The position numbers were made by a program, and so were the translations under genes. From Mesostigma viride (lineage: Eukaryota; Streptophyta; Mesostigmatophyceae; Mesostigmatales; Mesostigmataceae): DNA of 64,000 nucleotides. The DNA is taken from the NCBI GenBank assembly GCA_009746045.1, contig RPFO01000080.1, forward strand, positions 10,285,513 to 10,349,512, written 5' to 3'. Below are positions 57,742-64,000 of this stretch, one piece after another. The notes beneath the pieces are model-generated. The model did no database searches. It was not told where the DNA came from and saw only the letters and a program-made list of their open reading frames with translations. Each line of letters begins with the position of its first letter. Positions within the stretch are counted from its first letter, which is position 1.

Positions 57742-58733
57742 GACTTCTCGGCAAATTGATTACATCGTACGCCTACATTCCAGCATTTCAATGTCACCGC
57801 ATTCGAGTGGTCCCGTGGTCACTGTCACAGGCGTGCATGTTACCCTTGGACCCCACCACAGTGATACGCGACACCACATGGCTACATGTTGGCAAAGGGC
57901 GACTGGACACGCTTGCTCTAGACCCGCTATAATTTGGGTGGGTCCTCACATCTGGCGGCACCCCCATGACGAAGTGCCTTTTCGAGTACACGGCAGACTG
58001 GGGATACCGGCTACTTCTACATAAAAATCATAGGATGCACCCGGGTCGCCTCCGCTGGCACCCCGAGTGGCCGGGCTACACCTGGATCAAGAACATTACC
58101 TTGGCAGTTGATCACCCATTGGTTGACAAACGGGCCACCGACGTCCAGCACCTGCTTATGCATCGGGCCATCGGGGTCAATTCCCAATTGCACCACCGGT
58201 ACTCCCACGCGGCGGCGTGCTTATGCAACTTTCCAGATGAAACAATTGAGCACAGATTTCTGGACTGCCAACTCGCCGGGGTTTGGCAATGGCTGCTGGG
58301 TATATGGGCCAAGTGGATGGCTATTACAGCTCCCCCCACCACCGTCACACTATCTACGGTTATTTTCGGCATCACGGGATTACGGGACGCGAGCCTCACA
58401 GCCAACCAGATGGCATGGATATGGCTACGCACGACGATGCTTCACACCATATGGCAAGTTCGCAACGAGACCGTATTCACGTTACGTGCCGCGTACACGA
58501 GAGGTGCCGTGGTCCGCCGGTTTATCTCCTCTTGGAACCTGGCTATGCGTCGTTACTGGCTCCTGGCGACGGAACAACACAAAGTATGGGACCCGGGCCC
58601 TAACAATGACACCCCCAGCCCCCTGGAAGTCTTCCATGCACTCATGGGCATGAACCAGGTCTTTACACGTATGCCGGATGACGATATATCTACAGTACAA
58701 TGGCTACCTTGGTCGCAGGGCGCGCCTTATTAA
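57742..58733 (+). pseudogene. LINE copy 2, C-terminal domain with a nonsense change
   Basis: Same frame as 53373-54364 but GAA (Glu) in the L-D-P-L-E-F-G-W segment has become TAA at 57930-57932. The frame is open again from 57966 to 58733 and includes the zf-RVT-like CLCNFPDETIEHRFLDC region. This lesion is private to copy 2. Confidence 0.85.
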
Positions 58734-58839
58734 TGCGGGCACCCCAATTTAGGCAAAACTAGGCATTTCAGGCTATTTTTGGCATACCTGGGTCACCTTA
58801 ACTGTTATATGGAAATAAACTAACACCCATTTCACCGGA

Positions 58840-61800
58840 ATATGTGCGTACGTACATGTACGTGCAAACACTCACTACTTATGACATGGCGAAAATGCAA
58901 CAAGCCCAGCTAGCCTTGGACAAACTACGATACGAAAGACACGCTAACGCCATAGATGCGGAAAACCTTTGGTGGCACACAACGGGGGAAAAAATGAATA
59001 AAGAATATTTTGCACTCCTCCCGAAGCAACGAACACACACGCTGATAACTGAAATTCACGACGACCAGGGCATCCACACCGACACCCATTCCATACTAAA
59101 CAGCGGTCATCAATATTTTACGAAGCTATTCCGAAGTAAACCGCACCCTCAAGCACCTCAAGCTATCCACCAAGTCCTTCAGGCGATACCACGGCGCCTC
59201 ACCACCACGCAGCAGCAAGAACTAGATCAGACACCCACACAAGCTGAGACACAGGCTGCTATGCTCAAAATCAAACTCGGTAGTGCACCCGGAGTGGACG
59301 GCATCCCTGTAGAATTTTGGAGGAAGTTTTGGCCCGACCTTTCTGCCGGCTTTTACAAATGCGTCCTCGAAGTATGGCGCACAGGTATCGTCCCTGGCAA
59401 CTGGGCAGAAACCGCACTAATCCTCATATTTAAAAAGGGGTCTAAAACTCAATGGCAAAACTACCGTCCCATACGACTACTCACGGTTGCGTACAAAATC
59501 ATCAGTAAAATACTACAACTACGCATTTACACAGTACTCGACGACCTAATCGGTCCGGAACAAGTCGGCTTCCGCGCTAACCTACACATAAACGATAGCA
59601 TTACCATGCTTATGGACATAGTGGAAAAAGCGTGGCGCCACAACATACTCGGCATCATACTATTCTGGGATTTCAAAAAAGCTTTTGACCGCATGTGTTG
59701 GGACTACCTTGAGAAGACATTGCGCGGTTTCGGATTTGGTGGCACTTTCACGCATGTCACCATCGGTATGATTCAATCGCTCTCATGGACCCTACTCCTA
59801 AACGGGCACTTCTCACGCACAGGCACTAGCTCTAGGTCACTCCCACAAGGCGACTGCATGTCCCCGCTCCTGTTTCTTCTTGCGCATGCCGGGCTGTTCT
59901 TTTTGCACGCTCGCGACAACAGGATCAGGGGCTTCCCCATCCAAGGTAAACCGCGAGGTTTGTTCCAAACTGCTTATGTTGATGACACCACTAATGTCTG
60001 CACCTCCACTACCGATGTGCATGCTATCATGGAGAATATCACGACATACTCTATGGCCTCTCAACAGCGGTGTAACGTGCAAAAGTCCACGGGGCTGCAC
60101 ATCGGGAGAGGATCCTCCCCCCGCTTATCACTCCCTAATCTGCCTGTGACATGGGTCCAGCCAGACGGTCACCACCTATTACACAACTGCCCTATCGGTT
60201 GCACTATGGATGGACGTCTTGCTGAACACCCCACCTTTTTGTATGACAACACAACACACAGTGGCAAACTCACAGGCATGCTCCAAGCGGCATCAAGATG
60301 GGCAGCGGTTCCCCGTCTCAGCCTACGGGGCAGGGTCCTCATCACCAACCAAATGTTATTCTCCAAAGTGCTCTACTACTGCCAAGGTCACCCACCTAAC
60401 GAGTACACCACCAAGATCATCCAACGAATCGGCAGCAATTTTGTTTGGAAACAGCAGGGTATCATAACACACACGGTGCCGGGATGGATCGATCGGGACA
60501 TGTCCTATATGCCATGGGTTCAAGGAGGCTTGGGCTTACATAATATGGAGTGGCGCTTATGGTCAGTGTACACCAAACAGATCCTAACCGCTTTCATAGG
60601 CGTAAACGCACACCCTGGTTGTATGTTGGCACAAGAAGCTTTCGCCACAACCTATACCCACAACAATGGTACATCATGGCACTTGGGGGCAGCAATACTT
60701 ACATGTGCGCTCACTTCGTATAAAGGCTTATCATGGTACTGGGCACGTATGTGGAAAGGTTATAAGAACCTAAAACCGGACAGAATTGCTCACCCTACCA
60801 CGCGGGAAGAGGTGGCACGCCAACCATTATATTTCAATGATTTGCTGCGCGATAGTGAGCATAATGTGTTTGGTGTTTTAAGCGGCCGCAACCCATATGA
60901 GGGCTTTTTGACGGCCAACCCGCCGGTTACGCGAATCATCGATTTATACGCGGCTGACGGTGACCGATATCGCCTCCTAACATACACGGAAATCAGTGCG
61001 TGGATCGCAAACATGCCCAGCCGACCAGCTTGGGACAACCTTCTACAAGCAATTCCCGCAGGATGGCATACCCTCATGACAACCCCACGCAAACCCCTAC
61101 AAGTCGGGGAATGGGTGAGCTATTACCCGGATCGCGACACGCCCATACATAAGGGCTGCATCGTTGCGGTCGCGTCGACGGGCGTTACCATACAATTGCT
61201 CCAGGAGACACCCGACGGTCAAGGACTTCTCGGCAAATTGATTACATCGTACGCCTACATTCCAGCATTTCAATGTCACCGCATTCGAGTGGTCCCGTGG
61301 TCACTGTCACAGGCGTGCATGTTACCCTTGGACCCCACCACAGTGATACGCGACACCACATGGCTACATGTTGGCAAAGGGCGACTGGACACGCTTGCTC
61401 TAGACCCGCTAGAATTTGGGTGGGTCCTCACATCTGGCGGCACCCCCATGACGAAGTGCCTTTTCGAGTACACGGCAGACTGGGGATACCGGCTACTTCT
61501 ACATAAAAATCATAGGATGCACCCGGGTCGCCTCGCTGGCACCCCGAGTGGCCGGGCTACACCTGGATCAAGAACATTACCTTGGCAGTTGATCACCCAT
61601 TGGTTGACAAACGGGCCACCGACGTCCAGCACCTGCTTATGCATCGGGCCATCGGGGTCAATTCCCAATTGCACCACCGGTACTCCCACGCGGCGGCGTG
61701 CTTATGCAACTTTCCAGATGAAACAATTGAGCACAGATTTCTGGACTGCCAACTCGCCGGGGTTTGGCAATGGCTGCTGGGTATATGGGCCAAGTGGATG

Positions 61801-62321
61801 GCTATTACAGCTCCCCCCACCACCGTCACACTATCTACGGTTATTTTCGGCATCACGGGATTACGGGACGCGAGCCTCACAGCCAACCAGATGGCATGGA
61901 TATGGCTACGCACGACGATGCTTCACACCATATGGCAAGTTCGCAACGAGACCGTATTCACGTTACGTGCCGCGTACACGAGAGGTGCCGTGGTCCGCCG
62001 GTTTATCTCCTCTTGGAACCTGGCTATGCGTCGTTACTGGCTCCTGGCGACGGAACAACACAAAGTATGGGACCCGGGCCCTAACAATGACACCCCCAGC
62101 CCCCTGGAAGTCTTCCATGCACTCATGGGCATGCACCAGGTCTTTACACGTATGCCGGATGACGATATATCTACAGTACAATGGCTACCTTGGTCGCAGG
62201 GCGCGCCTTATTAATGCGGGCACCCCAATTTAGGCAAAACTAGGCATTTCAGGCTATTTTTGGCATACCTGGGTCACCTTAACTGTTATATGGAAATAAA
62301 CTAACACCCATTTCACCGGAA
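58840..62321 (+). mobile_element. LINE copy 3, without palindrome insertion
   Basis: Begins after ATATGTGCGTACGT (58840-58853), same 5' end as copy 2, and ends before the fourth ATATGTGCGTACGT at 62322-62335. It has the empty site CAAGGACTTCTCGG at about 61222-61235. 3' end as in the other copies (CATTTCACCGGA, here with one extra A). Confidence 0.9.
58844..62233 (+). pseudogene. LINE copy 3 ORF2-like protein: RT intact, C-terminus frameshifted
   Basis: Open for 1129 codons. RT blocks at residues 149-382 as in copy 2, then the thumb and connection region continuous across the empty insertion site (GQGLLGKLITSYAYIP). One base is missing at about 61533 (CGCCTCGCTGG against CGCCTCCGCTGG in copies 1 and 2), so from about residue 897 the protein runs in the wrong frame. 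The correct frame, holding HHRYSHAAACLCNFPDETIE and the rest of the zinc-binding-like domain, continues separately to 62214. No endonuclease is present and the first four codons are target-duplication sequence, so this is a dead copy despite its length. It is the best template for the domain order of the family. Confidence 0.85.
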
Positions 62322-62957
62322 ATATGTGCGTACGTACGACGAATCATGTGAAACGACTGGTCCAACCTGAAAAATTTTAAATTTTTGCCGTGTCCAGTAA
62401 CGGTCCTAGGTTGCACCCGCGGGACGTTCCGGCAGCTGTACAGAATAGATCAGAAAGATACGCCGCGGAATGACGCCAGTGCCCGGCAAATGTGAGTCGG
62501 GAACTGAACAGTCACTACACACGTCGAAAATCTATTGCTCCACCCCCCCAAAAAAAGCGTTCCGGAACTGTTCGAAGCGAATAGCACTGACAGGATTCGA
62601 ACCTGCGTCCAGAGTGAGGTTGCGGAGTGAGGGAGGCCAGCCATCATGGTCCGCACACAAATCTGGCTCGGGTCCGATCCCTGTCAGTGCTCTTCGCTTC
62701 GAACAGGTCCGGAACGCTTTTTTGTGGGGGTGGAGCAATAAATACTCGACATTTGCAGTGACTGTTCAGTTCCGGGCTCACAAATGATTTGCCGGGCACA
62801 GGCGTCGTTGCGCGGCGTATCTTTGTGATCTTTTCTGTACAGCTGTCGGAACGTCCCGCGGGTGCAACCTAGGACCGTTACTGGACACGGCAAAAATTTA
62901 AAATTTTTCAGGTTGGACCAGTCGTTTCACATGATTCGTCGTACGTACGCACATATC
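62322..62957. mobile_element. Long inverted-repeat element, main part
   Basis: Left arm 62322 to about 62605 and right arm about 62672-62957 are imperfect reverse complements. Shared blocks include ATATGTGCGTACGTACGACG with AATCATGTGAAACGACTGG, TTTTTGCCGTGTCCAGTAACG, GGTTGCACCCGCGGGACGTTCC, GTTCCGGAAC-like CGGAACGC and GAAGCGAA(T/G)AGCACTGACAGG. Together with 50375-50400 the outer ends are CATG(T/C)GTGGAGG...CCTCCACGCATG. It encodes no recognisable protein. Frames on both strands of 60-100 codons are products of the symmetry. Confidence 0.8.
62586..62692 (-). ncRNA. Two tRNA-like 3' ends head to head at the centre of the inverted repeat
   Basis: Minus strand ends ...GCAGGTTCGAATCCTGT followed by CAGTGCT and A: a T-arm with five pairs, TTCGAAT loop, acceptor strand and discriminator. 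The plus strand of the opposite side ends ...GGGTCCGATCCCTG with TCAGTGCT, a diverged version. The AGCACTG strand needed to pair with CAGTGCT is therefore present, but only because of the inversion. About 107 nt separate the ends. No clear D or anticodon arm, so a relic is more likely than a gene. Confidence 0.5.
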
Positions 62958-63117
62958 CTCCACGCATGCCATGTCGACGCTGCACTGACACACACCAGGG
63001 ACTTTGGAAGGTGCGCACCCAGCCCGCCCAGGTAATTGATGCGGTGTTTTGCAGGCGCGCACCGCCGGATGCGCCCACCACGCCCGCCACCGCACGTCCA
63101 GTGACCGACTGTGGTCC
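62958..63117. other. Flank right of inverted-repeat element
   Basis: No gene recognised. A CAG|GTAATT donor-like site near 63032 precedes the duplicated exon-like blocks and may belong with them. Confidence 0.3.
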
Positions 63118-63900
63118 ACGTTCTTTTTCGCCTGCGGGTGCAGCCCCCATAATGCGTACGAGCAGCTTCACGGCTTTCTTCTTTGGAAATCAAGAACAAC
63201 GGGCCTGACAACAACAACAACGACAGCAGCATCAGCTCCAACAAGAGTGAGTTGCGGGATTTTACGTACGTGGTTTTTCTATTTTTTTTTTCACCTGGCA
63301 TGTTGAGTATTCATCCCATTTTGCGTCATGACGGCTTCCTGAACGACGACTCTCTCTCCCTCTCCCTCTCCCCCCCTCTCCCTCTTATTTTTCACCAGGT
63401 TTTTCATGCCGATTTTTAATCCCTTTTGCGTCATGCTCCTTGTAGCGTGATGTCGTCAATTGTCACTCACAACAATACTATCATTGTGGTTCGTTCTTTT
63501 TCGCCTGCGGGTGCAGGTCACGAGCGTTGCGTACGAGCAGCACTTACATCATTAAATCAAGAACAACGGGCCTGACAACAACAACAACGACAGCAGCATC
63601 AGCTCCAACAAGAGTGAGTTGCGGGATTTTACGTACGTGGTTTTCCTAATTTTTTTTCACCTGGCATGTTGAGTATTCATCCCATTTTGCGTCATGACGG
63701 CTTCCTGAACGACGACTCTCTCTCCCTCTCCCTCTCCCCCCCTCTCCCTCTTATTTTTCACCAGGTTTTTCATGCCGATTTTTAATCCCTTTTGCGTCAT
63801 GCTCCTTGTAGCGTGATGTCGTCAATTGTCACTCACAACCATGCTATCATTGTGGTTTGTTCTTTTTCGCCTGCGGGTGCAGGTCACGAGCGTTGCGTGC
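63118..63900 (+). repeat. Tandem ~370-bp blocks that look like duplicated exon plus intron
   Basis: The sequence TTCTTTTTCGCCTGCGGGTG followed by CAG occurs at about 63121, 63494 and 63860 (spacing 373 and 366). After it come a CAAGAACAACGGGCCTGACA block, then AACAAGA|GTGAGT, then a C/T-rich stretch and TTTTTCACCAGG. So each block has an acceptor-like CAG (63143, 63516, 63882) and a donor-like GTGAGT (63247, 63614), defining exon-like pieces of 103 and 97 bp. The reading frame is not consistent between copies and the content (Asn/Thr-rich in two frames) is not diagnostic, so I claim the duplication, not a gene. Confidence 0.6.
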
Positions 63901-63940
63901 GGTGCGTCATCAATCCAAGAACAAAACACGATGTGGCTAA

Positions 63941-64000
63941 ACCCTCCCTCCCTCCCTCCCTCCCTCCCTCCCTCCCTCCCTCCCTCCCTCCCTCCCTCCC
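63941..64000. repeat. (CCCT)n microsatellite at window end
   Basis: Uninterrupted tetramers running off the window. Not a known telomere repeat. Confidence 0.95.

Larger units (their letters stand above)
54471..58839 (+). mobile_element. LINE copy 2, with target duplication and palindrome insertion
   Basis: Repeats copy 1 with an exact offset of 4369 bp but starts further upstream, right after ATATGTGCGTACGT (54471-54484). It contains the same palindrome insertion at the same position (56860-57741) with the same GACTT duplication (56855-56859, 57742-57746). It ends where the next ATATGTGCGTACGT begins (58840). Confidence 0.85.

Noticed and set aside
63941-64000. Telomere at the window end
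   Set aside because: CCCT tetramers do not match plant or algal telomere repeats such as CCCTAAA; a microsatellite is simpler.

Overview
The window looks like nuclear DNA of a photosynthetic eukaryote of the green lineage, probably an alga or early streptophyte; I cannot name the species. Two things support this. The left edge carries the last three exons of the chloroplast cytochrome c assembly factor CCS1 (ResB family), split by spliceosomal introns. Nearly everything else is eukaryotic repeat DNA: a Ty3-type LTR element, a Copia-type LTR element, LINE-type retrotransposons, a DDE-transposase-like gene with an intron, minisatellites and a long ~71-bp satellite.

Layout. 1-3000: 3' part of CCS1, with C-rich repeats in front of two splice acceptors. 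3141-3390: 10-bp minisatellite and G run. 3648-11163: a 7.5-kb LTR retrotransposon on the minus strand with two 700-bp LTRs and a CCGGC target duplication, but almost no coding capacity. 12003-12794: orphan C-terminal domain of a non-LTR reverse transcriptase (zinc finger plus PD-(D/E)XK-like nuclease). 13327-16884: a minus-strand transposase-like gene in several frames, with an intron built of 72-bp repeats. 16896-17449: six copies of a 19-bp palindrome-centred motif. 17741-19741: duplicated unique-looking blocks. 21768-22201: 30-bp minisatellite. 22472-39683 and 45625-48718: one satellite array, split by a heavily rearranged Copia element (39684-45624) and changing orientation near 46310. 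50375-62968: a long inverted-repeat element whose left arm has received three tandem LINE copies. Two of these copies carry the same 882-bp insertion, made of three 206-bp palindromes separated by tRNA-like spacers. 63118-63900: ~370-bp duplicated blocks; the window ends in a (CCCT)n tract.

The only likely cellular gene is CCS1. The rest is best read as a history of nested insertions. The most unusual objects are (a) the triple-palindrome insertion with a tRNA-3'-end-like core and a clean empty site in the third LINE copy, (b) the tandem LINE array inserted repeatedly at one 14-bp site inside an inverted-repeat element that itself has two tRNA 3' ends facing each other, and (c) the Copia element that was scrambled at microhomologies yet sits between a perfect 5-bp target duplication.
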